Below, in pieces: positions 53,586-62,968 of a stretch of 64,000 nt of DNA (position 1 is the stretch's first letter; each line of letters starts with the position of its first letter). The notes beneath the pieces were generated by a model. That model was not told the origin of the DNA, made no database searches, and saw only the letters and a program-made list of their open reading frames with translations. Origin of the DNA: Streptomyces sp. TLI_105. GTDB taxonomy: Bacteria > Actinomycetota > Actinomycetes > Streptomycetales > Streptomycetaceae. The translations under genes and the position numbers were made by a program. The DNA is taken from assembly GCF_900105415.1 (NCBI RefSeq), contig NZ_FNSM01000001.1:7076001-7140000 (forward strand). The letters are read 5' to 3'.

Positions 53586-54875
53586 ATGGGTCAGCAGGAG
53601 AAGGTGTCGACGAGCCTCGCGGGCGCGGTCAGCGAGGGCATCAGCGCCTCCCTCGCAGCGGTGGACGCCGAGCTCGACCGCCGTTACCCGGGAGACCCCG
53701 GCACCCGCCAGCCCGTCCACACCGTCTATGTGCCCGGCAACGTCTTCGACGCCGGCACCATCCGCTCCTGGGGCGACCAGGCCCTCGCCGCCCTCGACGA
53801 GCACGCCCCCGACGCCGCCTCCTTCGCCGCCGTCCTCGGCCTCTCCGACGACCTCGCCGAGGACGTCTACGGCCGCGTGCGCGCCAAGCTGGAGCGCGAG
53901 CCCATCGAGGACCTCCGCGTCGACTTCGAGGACGGCTACGCCGGCCAGGACGAGGATCAGGACGCGGCCCGCGCCGCCCGGCTGATCTCCGAGGCGTACG
54001 CGAACGGCACGGCCGCCCCGTACATGGGCATCCGGATGAAGTGCATGGAGGCCGCCGTACGCGACCGGGGCATCCGCACCACCGACGTCTTCCTCACCGG
54101 CCTCCTGGAGAACGGCGGCCTCCCCGACGGCCTCGTCCTCACCCTCCCCAAGGTCACCTACCCCGAGCAGGTGTCCGCCTTCGTCCGCCTCCTGGAGGCC
54201 TTCGAGAAGGCCCACGGCCTCGACGCGGGCCGCCTCGGCTTCGAGATCCAGATCGAGACCAGCCAGTCCATCCTCGCCAGCGACGGCACCGCCGCCGTCG
54301 CCCGCATGATCGACGCCGCCGAGGGCCGCGCCACCGGACTGCACTACGGCACCTTCGACTACAGCGCCTGCCTCGGCGTCTCCGCCGCCTACCAGGCCAG
54401 CGACCACCCGGCCGCCGACCACGCCAAGGCGATCATGCAGGTCGCCGCCGCCGGCACCGGCGTCCGCGTCTCCGACGGCTCCACCAACGTCCTCCCCGTC
54501 GGCTCCACCGAGCACGTCCACGAGGCCTGGCGCCTGCACTACGGCCTCACCCGCCGCGCCCTCTCCCGCGCCTACTACCAGGGCTGGGACATGCACCCCG
54601 GCCACATCCCCACCCGCTACGCCGCCGTCTTCGCCTTCTACCGCGAGGGCTACGAGACCGCCGCCAAGCGCCTCTCCGCCTACGCCAACCACGCCGGCGG
54701 CGACGTCATGGACGAGCCCGCCACCGCCAAGGCGCTCTCCTCGTACCTGCTGCGCGGCCTGCAGTGCGGCGCCCTCGACACCGCCGAGGTCGACGCCCTC
54801 ACCGGCATGACCCGCGCCGACCTCGAGCGCTTCGCCGCCCCGCGCCGAGGCGACCTGACGGCGACCGCCCAGTAA
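53586..54875 (+). CDS. HpcH/HpaI aldolase/citrate lyase-like protein (DUF6986 type)
   Basis: 429 residues, soluble, TIM barrel. Barrel motifs LRVDFEDGYAGQDEDQDAAR, LGFEIQIETSQSILASDGTA, LHYGTFDYSACLGVSAAYQA and HPGHIPTRYAAVFAFYREGY match the aldolase/citrate lyase superfamily; acidic residues for Mg are in DFEDG and EIQIE. The real reaction is not known; it may act on malyl-CoA-like or ureidoglycolate-type substrates. ATG 53586 with AGGAGG 7 bp upstream. Confidence 0.87.
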   Translation: MGQQEKVSTSLAGAVSEGISASLAAVDAELDRRYPGDPGTRQPVHTVYVPGNVFDAGTIRSWGDQALAALDEHAPDAASFAAVLGLSDDLAEDVYGRVRAKLEREPIEDLRVDFEDGYAGQDEDQDAARAARLISEAYANGTAAPYMGIRMKCMEAAVRDRGIRTTDVFLTGLLENGGLPDGLVLTLPKVTYPEQVSAFVRLLEAFEKAHGLDAGRLGFEIQIETSQSILASDGTAAVARMIDAAEGRATGLHYGTFDYSACLGVSAAYQASDHPAADHAKAIMQVAAAGTGVRVSDGSTNVLPVGSTEHVHEAWRLHYGLTRRALSRAYYQGWDMHPGHIPTRYAAVFAFYREGYETAAKRLSAYANHAGGDVMDEPATAKALSSYLLRGLQCGALDTAEVDALTGMTRADLERFAAPRRGDLTATAQ

Positions 54876-54951
54876 CCGGTCACCCACGGGGAGTCCACCG
54901 CCGCCCCGTACTCTGTACGCGTCCAACGCAGCCACAGGGAACGGGGCATCG

Positions 54952-56940
54952 GTGTCATCGGGGGAGTACGAGCGGCTCGCGGGCCGCTACAGAGCGGTGC
55001 GGCAACTCGGGCGCGGCGGCATGGGCGTCGTCTGGCGCGCGGTCGACGAGGTCCTCGGCCGTGAGGTGGCCGTCAAGGAACTGCGCACCTACAACGACGC
55101 GTCGGGTCCCGAACTGGAGGACCTGCGGCTGCGGATGCAGCGCGAGGCGCGAGCGGCGGCCCGGGTCCGGCATCCCGGAGTCATCGCCGTCCACGACGTG
55201 ACCGAGCACGAGGGCCGCCCGGTCATCGTCATGGAACTCATCGACGGCCCCTCCCTCGACGGCGTCCTCGGCGAACGCGGCACCCTCGACCCCAGGGAGG
55301 CCGCGCAGATCGGCGCCGCCGTCCTGGAAGCGCTGGCCGCCGCCCACGACGTGGGCGTGCTCCACCGCGACGTGAAGCCCGGCAACGTGCTCCTCGACCG
55401 AGGGGGCCGGGTCGTCCTCACCGACTTCGGCATCGCCACGATGGACGACCCCGGCGACGGCTCCGCCACCCATCTGACGCGCAGCGGAGAGATCGTCGGC
55501 TCGCTCGACTACCTGGCGCCCGAGCGGGCCCAGGGGCAGCAGCCGGGCCCCGCCTCGGACGTCTGGGCGCTCGGCGCCACCCTGTACGCGGCCGTCGAGG
55601 GCACCTCCCCGTTCCGCCGCACCTCCACCTGGCAGACCCTGAACGCCATCGTGGTGGAACCCCTTCCGGCGCCCCGCCTCGCCGGCCCCCTCGCCCCGGT
55701 CCTGGCCCGGCTCCTCGACAAGGACCCGACCCGGCGCCCGGACGCCCGGACGGCCGCCCGCCTGCTGACCGAGGTCGCGGAGGGACGGGACGCGACGGCG
55801 TCGGGCGCGGAGGGCGCGCAGGGCATGGCGCCGGGCGGACCGGCCGGGGCGCCCGGCGCCGCCGGCCCGTGGCCCACGGCCGTCGACGCCCCGGCAGCCG
55901 GACCGGCCGCGTCGTCCGCGACGCAGGGCACGCCGACCGCGGGTCCCGGCGCGTCGCCTTCGGCCCCGGACGCCTGGCCCGGCGGCCCCGACACGCCGGC
56001 CCTCGGCGCCTCGCACCTGTGGGCGCCCACCCAACACGACGCCGTACCGCACCGCCTCGAGGGTTTCGGACCGGTCGTGCCGCCGGCCATGGGCGTGCCC
56101 GGGCAGGCCGGCCCCGGCGGCCCGGTGCCGGTGTCCGGCGCGCCGGACGGGCCCGTGGTGTACGGTGCCGGTGCCGCGCCGACGAGGCGCTCGGCCACGC
56201 GCGGGCGGGCCGGGCGGAACCGCTCGGGCGCCCTGGTCGCCGCGGCGGTGGCGGGCGTCCTGCTGGTCGGCGGCGGCGTCACGTACGCCCTGGTCGGCCG
56301 GGACGGCGGCCCGGAGCAGGGACAGTTGGCCGACGGGCAGTCGCCGACGAGCCCGGGCGCCGAGCCCGGCCGGGTCCTCGACTCGGGAGCGCCCGGGGCG
56401 GGAGCAACCGCCACCGAGAGCCCGTCCGCGTCCGCGACGCCCTCCGAGGGGGACGCGGAGAAGCCGTCGTCCGCGGGCCCGACCCGGTCCGCATCCCCCT
56501 CCTCGCCCTCCTCTTCGTCCTCGTCCTCTTCCTCGCACTCGTCCCCGTCTCCGTCGAGGACGACCAAGGCGCCGGTTCCGGGCGGCAGCACCGGCGGAAC
56601 AGCCGGCGGCGGCTCGAGCACGACGGGCGGCGGCGGTACGTCCCCGAGCCCCGCGTCCGGCGGCTGCGCCCCCAGCGGCGGCGGGAAGTACGACTGCCAG
56701 GTGTGGCGCACCGAGAAGACGTACCGTCACGACGGCGGCGAGATGGGCGTCCTGAACGCCGGCACGAACTACTTCTACTGCCAGGTCGACCTGGGCCGCC
56801 GCGAGACGTACGGCCAGTGGACCAACATCTGGTGGGCCAGGACCGACGACGACAGCGGCAACACCAACGTGTACTTCAGCGTCGTCTACCTCAAGGGCGG
56901 CGACAACGACCAGCCCGTGCCCGGCCTCCCGATCTGCTGA
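54952..56940 (+). CDS. Eukaryote-type Ser/Thr protein kinase, second copy
   Basis: 662 residues. Kinase domain about 12-275: GRGGMGVVW, K42 (AVKEL), HRDVKPGN with D140, DFGIATMD, APERAQG. An Ala/Pro/Gly linker, one membrane helix (ALVAAAVAGVLLVGGGVTYA, about 428-448), a Ser-rich stalk (SPSSPSSSSSSSSSHSSPSP) and an extracellular domain of about 100 residues with four Cys (CAPSGGGKYDCQVW at its start, IC at the end), likely disulfide-bonded. GTG 54952. There is no PASTA domain. Confidence 0.93.
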   Translation: MSSGEYERLAGRYRAVRQLGRGGMGVVWRAVDEVLGREVAVKELRTYNDASGPELEDLRLRMQREARAAARVRHPGVIAVHDVTEHEGRPVIVMELIDGPSLDGVLGERGTLDPREAAQIGAAVLEALAAAHDVGVLHRDVKPGNVLLDRGGRVVLTDFGIATMDDPGDGSATHLTRSGEIVGSLDYLAPERAQGQQPGPASDVWALGATLYAAVEGTSPFRRTSTWQTLNAIVVEPLPAPRLAGPLAPVLARLLDKDPTRRPDARTAARLLTEVAEGRDATASGAEGAQGMAPGGPAGAPGAAGPWPTAVDAPAAGPAASSATQGTPTAGPGASPSAPDAWPGGPDTPALGASHLWAPTQHDAVPHRLEGFGPVVPPAMGVPGQAGPGGPVPVSGAPDGPVVYGAGAAPTRRSATRGRAGRNRSGALVAAAVAGVLLVGGGVTYALVGRDGGPEQGQLADGQSPTSPGAEPGRVLDSGAPGAGATATESPSASATPSEGDAEKPSSAGPTRSASPSSPSSSSSSSSSHSSPSPSRTTKAPVPGGSTGGTAGGGSSTTGGGGTSPSPASGGCAPSGGGKYDCQVWRTEKTYRHDGGEMGVLNAGTNYFYCQVDLGRRETYGQWTNIWWARTDDDSGNTNVYFSVVYLKGGDNDQPVPGLPIC

Positions 56941-56994
56941 ACGGACCACGGGGCCGCCGGCCGGCCACTCCGTCAGGAGTCCGACGGCGGCCAC

Positions 56995-57155
56995 GGTCAC
57001 GGAGTCCTGCGTGGCCGTACGAGGCCGGGCCGGGGTCACGGAGTCCGGCGCGGTCGTACGAGGCGGGGTCGGTTGTACGAGGCCGGGCCGGTCGTACGAG
57101 GCGGGGCCGCGGTCACGGAGTCCGGCGCGGTCGTACGAGGCCGGGCCGGGCGTCA
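56995..57155 (+). repeat. Array of short direct repeats between the kinase and LacI genes
   Basis: Six occurrences of GTACGAGGC followed by G/C-rich bases, interleaved with three of GTCACGGAGTCC (GGTCACGGAGTCCGGCGCGG twice). Units are about 19-39 bp apart and diverged. No gene or CRISPR-type structure. Strain-variable length is likely. Confidence 0.75.
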
Positions 57156-58184
57156 GGCCTCGATCGGCGGGGTCTCGCCCGAGCCGCGGGCGATCAGGCG
57201 GGTGTCCAGGACCACCGTGGCCGGCGCCTCGTCGGTCCCCTCCAGGCGCCGGAAGAGCCGTTCCGCCGCCGTCCGGCCGAGCGCGGCCGCGTCCTGGGCG
57301 ATGACCGTGATGCCCAGCAGGTCGGCGAGCTCGATGTCGTCGAAGCCGACGAGGGCGACCGGGTGTTCACGGCCGGCGAGGACCCGCACGGCGGTGACCG
57401 TCACCCGGTTGTTGCCCGCGAACAGCGCCGTCACCGGCTCCGGCCCGGAGAGCATCGCCCGGGCCGCCTCCGCCACCCGCTCCGGGTCGGTCGGGCCGAG
57501 CGACACCCACGCGTCGGCCACGTCGAGGCCCGCGTCCTCCATCGCCGCCCGGTAGCCCCGCAGCCGCTCCTTCGCGGTGTGGATACCGGGCCGGTCGGCG
57601 ATGAAGCCGATCCGCCGGTGGCCGTGTGCGACGAGGTGCGCCACCCCGGCCCGCGCGCCGCCGAAGTTGTCCGAGAGGACGACGTCCGCGTCGATCCCGC
57701 CCGCCGGGCGGTCGACGAACACGGTGGCGACGCCCGCCCGGATCTCCGGCTCCAGGTAACGGTGGTCGCCGCCCGCCGGGATGACGATCAGTCCGTCCAC
57801 GCGCCGCGCGCACAGCGCGAGCGCCAGCTCCTGCTCGCGCTCCGGGTCCTCGGCGCTGGAGCCGTTGATGAGCAGGGCTCCGTGCGCCCGCGCCACCTCC
57901 TCGACCGCCCGGCTGAGCGGCCCGTAGAAGGGGTCGGCGAGATCCTCCAGGACCAGCCCGACGGTCGCCGTCCTGCCCTTGCGCAGAACGCGCGCGCTGT
58001 CGTTGCGGCGGAAGCCCAGCGCCTCGATGGCCTCCCGCACCCGGTGCTCGGTGTCCGGGGTGACGCCCGGTTCGCCGTTGACGACCCGGGACACCGTCTT
58101 GAGGCCCACGCCCGCCCGGGCGGCGACGTCCTTCATCGTGGGCCGATTGCCGTAGCGGGGCTCGGGGCGGGCGATGTCGGCCAC
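57153..58184 (-). CDS. LacI-family transcriptional regulator
   Basis: 343 residues. LacI helix-turn-helix MKDVAARAGVGLKTVSRVVN near residue 17-60 and a periplasmic-binding-like sugar domain to the end (VGFDDIELADLLGITVIAQD). GTG 58184 has CCGGAGGAA upstream and is preferred over an ATG at 58232. It is divergent from a ROK kinase; both starts flank a perfect palindrome. Its ligand is probably the sugar phosphorylated by that kinase. Confidence 0.93.
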   Translation of the reverse strand: MADIARPEPRYGNRPTMKDVAARAGVGLKTVSRVVNGEPGVTPDTEHRVREAIEALGFRRNDSARVLRKGRTATVGLVLEDLADPFYGPLSRAVEEVARAHGALLINGSSAEDPEREQELALALCARRVDGLIVIPAGGDHRYLEPEIRAGVATVFVDRPAGGIDADVVLSDNFGGARAGVAHLVAHGHRRIGFIADRPGIHTAKERLRGYRAAMEDAGLDVADAWVSLGPTDPERVAEAARAMLSGPEPVTALFAGNNRVTVTAVRVLAGREHPVALVGFDDIELADLLGITVIAQDAAALGRTAAERLFRRLEGTDEAPATVVLDTRLIARGSGETPPIEA

Positions 58185-58240
58185 GGTGCGCGGTTCCTCC
58201 GGAGCGTGTCGAGTCGATCTCGGTTCGAGCATAGGCCCTG

Positions 58241-58252
58241 GACAACGTTGTC
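58241..58252. promoter_or_regulatory. LacI-type operator between LacI and ROK genes
   Basis: GACAACGTTGTC, perfect 12-bp palindrome with the central CG typical of LacI-family sites, 57 bp from the regulator start and 62 bp from the ROK start. Confidence 0.75.
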
Positions 58253-58313
58253 ATGACTGGGAGACTGTAGGGAACCACTTTCCGTTCCCGCCGCCGACGG
58301 AGGCTTCGCGCGC

Positions 58314-59276
58314 ATGGACACCGACCCCGCCACGGGCCTCGTCGCCGCCCTCGACATCGGGGGCACCAAGATCGCCGGCGCGCTGGTCGACGGGGCGGGC
58401 CGCATCCGCCTCCGCTCCCAGCGGCCCACGCCCGCGCGTGAGGACGGCGAGACGGTGATGGCGGCGGTCGAGGCGGTGCTCGCCGACCTCGCGGCCTCCC
58501 CGCTGTGGGAGTCCGCCGGTGCCGTCGGCATCGGCAGCGCGGGCCCGGTCGACGCCTCCCGGGGGACCGTCAGCCCGGTGAACGTGCCCGGCTGGCGCGA
58601 CTATCCGCTCGTCGAGAGGGTGCGCCGGGTCACGACCGGCCGGCCGGTCACCCTCGTCGGCGACGGCGTCGCCATGACGGCGGCCGAGCACTGGCTCGGA
58701 GCGGCCCGGGGCCACTCCCATGCCCTGTGCCTCGTGGTCTCCACGGGCGTCGGAGGCGGCCTCGTGCTCGACGGCCGGGTCCACCCCGGCCCCACCGGCA
58801 ACGCCGGTCACATCGGCCACATCCCGGTGGACCTCGACGGCGAGCCCTGCGCGTGCGGCGGACGCGGCTGCGTCGAGCGCCTCGCCAGCGGTCCGCACCT
58901 CGCCCGCCGTGCCCTGGAGAACGGCTGGCGGCCGGGGGCCGACGGCGACGTCTCCGCCGCCGCGGTGGCCGCCGCCGCGCACGCCGGGGACCCGATCGCC
59001 GTCGCCTCGTTCGAGCGCGCGGCCCAGGCGCTCGCGGCGGGCATCGCCGCCACCGCCGCTCTCGTCGAGATCGACATCGCGGTCGTCGGCGGCGGGGTGG
59101 CGGGCGCGGGCGAGGTCCTCTTCGCCCCGCTCCGGCGCAGCCTCCGCGCCTACGCCACGCTCTCCTTCGTCCGGGACCTGACGGTCGTCCCCGCCGTCAC
59201 GGGCACGGACGCGGGCCTCCTCGGCGCGGCGGCAGCGGCGGCCCCGGGCCTCGCATCGGCCGCCCCGGCTCCGTGA
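58314..59276 (+). CDS. ROK-family sugar kinase
   Basis: 320 residues. ATP motif LDIGGTKIAGALVD, catalytic-region VGDGVAMTAAEHW, STGVGGGLVLDG, and the zinc cluster GNAGHIGHIPVD... CACGGRGCVERLASG. Phosphorylates a hexose or N-acyl-hexosamine; the exact sugar is unclear. ATG 58314 with CGGAGG upstream. Under the adjacent LacI operator. Confidence 0.93.
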   Translation: MDTDPATGLVAALDIGGTKIAGALVDGAGRIRLRSQRPTPAREDGETVMAAVEAVLADLAASPLWESAGAVGIGSAGPVDASRGTVSPVNVPGWRDYPLVERVRRVTTGRPVTLVGDGVAMTAAEHWLGAARGHSHALCLVVSTGVGGGLVLDGRVHPGPTGNAGHIGHIPVDLDGEPCACGGRGCVERLASGPHLARRALENGWRPGADGDVSAAAVAAAAHAGDPIAVASFERAAQALAAGIAATAALVEIDIAVVGGGVAGAGEVLFAPLRRSLRAYATLSFVRDLTVVPAVTGTDAGLLGAAAAAAPGLASAAPAP

Positions 59277-59294
59277 AGGGTCCCCGGACCCGGC

Positions 59295-59474
59295 TCACTC
59301 CCGTACCCGCTCCGCCGTCCGCTGTTCGACGACCACCAGGAACGCGTCGGACTCCAGGTCCATCACGACCCGGGCCGGCACTCCCTCCTCGCGCCGCGCC
59401 CCGGCGAACTCCTCCGCCGGCAAGCTGCCCCGCGGCCCGCCGGCCGGAAACCGTTCGAGAACCGTACGACTCAT
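59295..59474 (-). CDS. Small conserved-looking protein (59 aa)
   Basis: Minus-strand frame from ATG 59474 with GAGGGGG upstream: MSRTVLERFPAGGPRGSLPA, ending VVVEQRTAERVRE. The central EEGVPARVVMDLESDAFLVV looks like a beta-strand pair. Codon usage is typical of real genes here (GC-rich third positions). No family recognised. It converges with the ROK gene, 18 bp away. Confidence 0.6.
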   Translation of the reverse strand: MSRTVLERFPAGGPRGSLPAEEFAGARREEGVPARVVMDLESDAFLVVVEQRTAERVRE

Positions 59475-59610
59475 CTCGGCACCCCCTCGTGCTCGCCGTT
59501 CTCAACGAGAGCCGTCCGGAAGTGTCACGCACATGCCGAGACGTGTGTTCGTGGTTTCCGTGGCAGGGTGTTGCGGGCAAGCCACTGGGGGCTATCGAAG
59601 AGGGGGAAAC

Positions 59611-60645
59611 GTGATCGTCTGGATCAACGGTGGTTTCGGCGCGGGAAAGTCCAGCACCGCGCGCGAACTGGTCGATCTGATCCCGAACAGCACCCTGTAC
59701 GACCCCGAGCTCACCGGTGGGGGGCTGCGCCGGCTGCTCCCGGCCAAGCGGCTCGCCGAGGTCGAGGACTACCAGGACCTGCCGATCTGGCGCCGTCTGG
59801 TCGTCGACACCGCCGCCGCCCTGCTCGCCGAGGTCGGCGGCGTCCTGGTCGTCCCCATGACCCTGCTGCGCCAGGAGTACCGGGACGAGATCTTCGGCGG
59901 GCTCGCCGCCCGCCGCATCGACGTGCGGCATGTGCTGCTCGCCCCGGAGGAAACGATCCTGCGGCAGCGGATCGACAACCGGGCGGAGTACGGCGACCCC
60001 GAGGTCGACGCCCGCGCCCGGGAGTGGTGCCACGCGCGCATCCCGTCGTACCGCGCCGCCCTCGACTGGCTCGCCGCCGACGCGTACGCCGTCGACAACT
60101 CGGAGCTCACCGTGGCCGAGACCGCCCGGGCCGTCGCCGACGCGGTCCGGGCCGACCGGATCGCGCCCTGCGGCATCGTCCAGACGCCCGAGCCGACCGG
60201 AGAGACCCTCGCCGCCGGCGTCCTGCTCTTCGACGAGCAGGACCGGTTCCTCCTCGTCGATCCCACCTACAAGCCCGGCTGGGAGTTCCCCGGCGGCGTC
60301 GTCGAGCCCGGCGAGCCCCCGGCCCGGGCCGGCATGCGCGAGGTCGCCGAGGAGCTCGGCCTCGAACTCGACGCCGTGCCCCGTCTGCTGCTCGTCGACT
60401 GGGAACGTCCCAAGCCCCCCGGCTACGGAGGCCTGCGCCTCCTCTTCGACGGCGGCACGCTCCGCACCGCCGACGCCGAGCGCCTCCACCTCCCCGGCGC
60501 CGAACTCCGCGACTGGCGGTTCGTCACCGAGGAGGAGGCCGCCGAGCTGCTGCCCCCCGTCCGCTACCGCCGCCTCCACTGGGCCCTGCGCGCCCGCGAA
60601 CGCGGCACGGTCCTCAACCTGGAGGCGGGCGATCCGGTGGGCTGA
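59611..60645 (+). CDS. TmrB-like P-loop kinase fused to a NUDIX hydrolase
   Basis: 344 residues. N-terminal AAA/TmrB-like domain (about 1-185) with Walker A GGFGAGKSS (7-15) and LVVPMTLLRQEYRDEIFGGL. C-terminal NUDIX domain (about 195-335) with the box GGVVEPGEPPARAGMREVAE ending ELGLEL, matching GX5EX7REUXEEXGU. TmrB proteins give tunicamycin resistance in Bacillus; the fusion suggests action on a nucleotide-linked or nucleoside compound (inference). GTG 59611 with GAGGGGG at 5 bp. Confidence 0.92.
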   Translation: MIVWINGGFGAGKSSTARELVDLIPNSTLYDPELTGGGLRRLLPAKRLAEVEDYQDLPIWRRLVVDTAAALLAEVGGVLVVPMTLLRQEYRDEIFGGLAARRIDVRHVLLAPEETILRQRIDNRAEYGDPEVDARAREWCHARIPSYRAALDWLAADAYAVDNSELTVAETARAVADAVRADRIAPCGIVQTPEPTGETLAAGVLLFDEQDRFLLVDPTYKPGWEFPGGVVEPGEPPARAGMREVAEELGLELDAVPRLLLVDWERPKPPGYGGLRLLFDGGTLRTADAERLHLPGAELRDWRFVTEEEAAELLPPVRYRRLHWALRARERGTVLNLEAGDPVG

Positions 60646-60655
60646 GAACCCCTGC

Positions 60656-61357
60656 TCACGCCTGGGCCGCCGCCGCGGCCGCCGTCAGCCGGGCCGCCGT
60701 GTCCGTGGTCACCGGTGCTCCGTGTCCGCAGCACAGCACCGAAGGCGCGAGCTTCGCCAGGGTCCGCATCGAGTCCAGGGCGAGGGCGCGGTCGACGTGG
60801 AAGACGCCGAACATGACGTCCGGCACCGAGGCCACCGTGTCCCCGGCGAACAGCACGCCGTGGCGCGGGAGGTGGACGGCGATCGAGCCGGGGGTGTGGC
60901 CCGGGGCGTGGACCACAACGGCACCGTCGCCGAAGCCCAGCTCCTCGCCGTCCTCGACCTCCCGGTCGACCCGGGTCGGTGGCGTCTCCGGCACGGTCAG
61001 ACCGTGCGCGAAGATCGGGACCTCCCAGTCCAGGAGGTCCGGCTCCGGGACCGGCGCCTCGCCCCGGATCACCGGCGCGTCCAGCCGGTGCGCGAGGATC
61101 TCGGCCCCGTGCCGGTCCGCGAGCTCCTGGGCCGAGCCCACGTGGTCCCGGTGGCAGTGGGTCAGCACGATCCGGCGCAACCGGTCCGGGTCCAGGCCGG
61201 CCGACCGCATCGCCGCGGCCGTGCCGTCCGCCGTGCCGGCCCAGCCGGCGTCGATCAGGGTCAGTTCCTCCTCGTCCTGCCACAGGTAGGCCTGGCCGAT
61301 GGAGAAGTCGAGGAGGTGCAACCGCGGGGTGATCCTGGTGAGTTCGATGGAAGTCAT
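60656..61357 (-). CDS. Metallo-beta-lactamase-fold hydrolase
   Basis: 233 residues. Metal motifs THCHRDHVGS (HxHxDH), APGHTPGSIA, and AGDTV, with CCGHGAPV at the end. Glyoxalase II/RNase Z-like; substrate unknown. ATG 61357, weak ribosome site. Convergent with the TmrB-NUDIX gene, 10 bp apart. Confidence 0.9.
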   Translation of the reverse strand: MTSIELTRITPRLHLLDFSIGQAYLWQDEEELTLIDAGWAGTADGTAAAMRSAGLDPDRLRRIVLTHCHRDHVGSAQELADRHGAEILAHRLDAPVIRGEAPVPEPDLLDWEVPIFAHGLTVPETPPTRVDREVEDGEELGFGDGAVVVHAPGHTPGSIAVHLPRHGVLFAGDTVASVPDVMFGVFHVDRALALDSMRTLAKLAPSVLCCGHGAPVTTDTAARLTAAAAAAQA

Positions 61358-61441
61358 ACGGCGAACCTACGCATCCGCGCAGGTCCGCCGTGTGCTTCTA
61401 CGCTCTCGGCGAGCTTCGCCGAGCGCTGAACCGATCCGGTG

Positions 61442-62806
61442 TCAGCCCTGCTTCGAGCGGGCGTAGTTGACGAGGAAGTGCGCCTCGGCCACCGAGAGCC
61501 GCTCCAGCTCCTCCGGCGAGACGGACTCGTTCGGCGCGTGGATCTGCGCCTCCGGCTCGCTCAGACCGATCAGCAGGATCTCCGACTCCGGGTAGAGCGA
61601 GGCCAGCGTGTTGCACAGCGGGATCGAGCCGCCCATGCCCGCCGTCTGCATCTCCTCACCGGGGTACGCGATCCGCATCGCCTCGGCCATCGACGCGTAC
61701 GCCGGGCTGGAGGTGTCCGCCTGGAACGGCTGGCCCTGGCCGACCTGCTCCAGGGACACCCGGGCGTCCCACGGCGTGTGCTTCTCGATGTGCGCGAAGA
61801 GCAGCTTCGTCACCTCGGCCGCGTCCTCGCCCGGCGGCACCCGCAGGCTGATCTGCGCGCGCGCCGACTTCGGGACCGACGGGGTCGCGCCGGCCACCGG
61901 GTGGGCGTCGATGCCGATGACCGTGACCGCCGGGCGCGCCCAGATCCGGTCGGCGACCGTGCCGGAACCCGGCAGGGACACGCCCGTCAGCACCTTGGCG
62001 TCCTGACGGAAGTCCTCCTCCGGGTACTGGAGGCCCTCCCACACCTGGTCGCTCGCGAGGCCGTCGATCACGGTGGAGCCGTCCGGGCCCCGCAGCGAGT
62101 CCAGGACGCGGATCAGCGCGGCCAGCGCGTCGGGCGCGGCGCCGCCGAACTGACCGGAGTGCAGATTGCCCTCCAGGGTGTCGATCGTGACCCGGATCAT
62201 CGTCATGCCGCGCAGGGTCGCGGTCACCGTCGGCAGGCCCACGCGGAAGTTGCCCGCGTCGCCGATCACGATGGCGTCGGCCACGAGGAGCTCGGGGTGC
62301 TGCTCCGCGTACCGCTCCAGACCGCCGGTGCCCTGCTCCTCCGAGCCCTCCACGACGACCTTGACCGTCACCGGCACGCCGCCGTTCGCCTTGAGGGCGC
62401 GCAGCGCGAGCAGGTGCATGATGAAGCCGCCCTTGCAGTCGGCGGTGCCGCGCCCGTACCAGCGGCCGTCCCGCTCGGTCAGCTCGAAGGGCGGGGAGAG
62501 CCAGACGGACTCGTCCAGCTTCGGCTGCACGTCGTAGTGGGCGTACAGGAGGACGGTCGGCGCGTCGGCCGGGCCGGGCAGTATGCCGTACACCGCCTGC
62601 GAGCCGTCCGGGGTGTCGAGCAGCGCCACGTCCTGGAAGTCCTCGGCGCGCAGGGCGTCCGCGACCCAGTTCGCCGCGGCCTCGCACTCGCTGCGGGGCG
62701 CCACGGCCTCGTCCGCCACCGACTCGAAGGCCACCAGCTCGGTGAGCTCGGCCTTGGCCCGGGGCATCAGTGACCGGACGGTCTCGGCGATCGGATTCGA
62801 GGTCAT
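61442..62806 (-). CDS. M20-family dipeptidase
   Basis: 454 residues. Metal ligands: LYAHYDVQP, GRGTADCKGGF, VEGSEEQGTGGL, VIGDAGNF and a final IHAPNES. Catalytic domain with a lid domain about 190-330 (NLHSGQFGGAAPD). Hydrolyses dipeptides or N-acyl amino acids. ATG 62806 with AGGAG upstream; the frame extends to 62881 without a better start. Confidence 0.94.
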   Translation of the reverse strand: MTSNPIAETVRSLMPRAKAELTELVAFESVADEAVAPRSECEAAANWVADALRAEDFQDVALLDTPDGSQAVYGILPGPADAPTVLLYAHYDVQPKLDESVWLSPPFELTERDGRWYGRGTADCKGGFIMHLLALRALKANGGVPVTVKVVVEGSEEQGTGGLERYAEQHPELLVADAIVIGDAGNFRVGLPTVTATLRGMTMIRVTIDTLEGNLHSGQFGGAAPDALAALIRVLDSLRGPDGSTVIDGLASDQVWEGLQYPEEDFRQDAKVLTGVSLPGSGTVADRIWARPAVTVIGIDAHPVAGATPSVPKSARAQISLRVPPGEDAAEVTKLLFAHIEKHTPWDARVSLEQVGQGQPFQADTSSPAYASMAEAMRIAYPGEEMQTAGMGGSIPLCNTLASLYPESEILLIGLSEPEAQIHAPNESVSPEELERLSVAEAHFLVNYARSKQG

Positions 62807-62968
62807 GGGCACGCTCCTGATGGGTGCGACGTTACGACGTGAGGACGACGTCCGTCGTATGTCGTGGTACGCCGAACGCACCGTCGATCCTACGGGCGGC
62901 CCCCTGGCTACCGCGCCGTAGGATGCGTCAGGAGCAGACCACCGGTCGGATCAGGAGCAGAAGCACAC

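Noticed and set aside
56995..57155. CRISPR array
   Set aside because: Repeat spacing varies from about 19 to 39 bp, the intervening sequence is itself repeated, and there are no cas genes.
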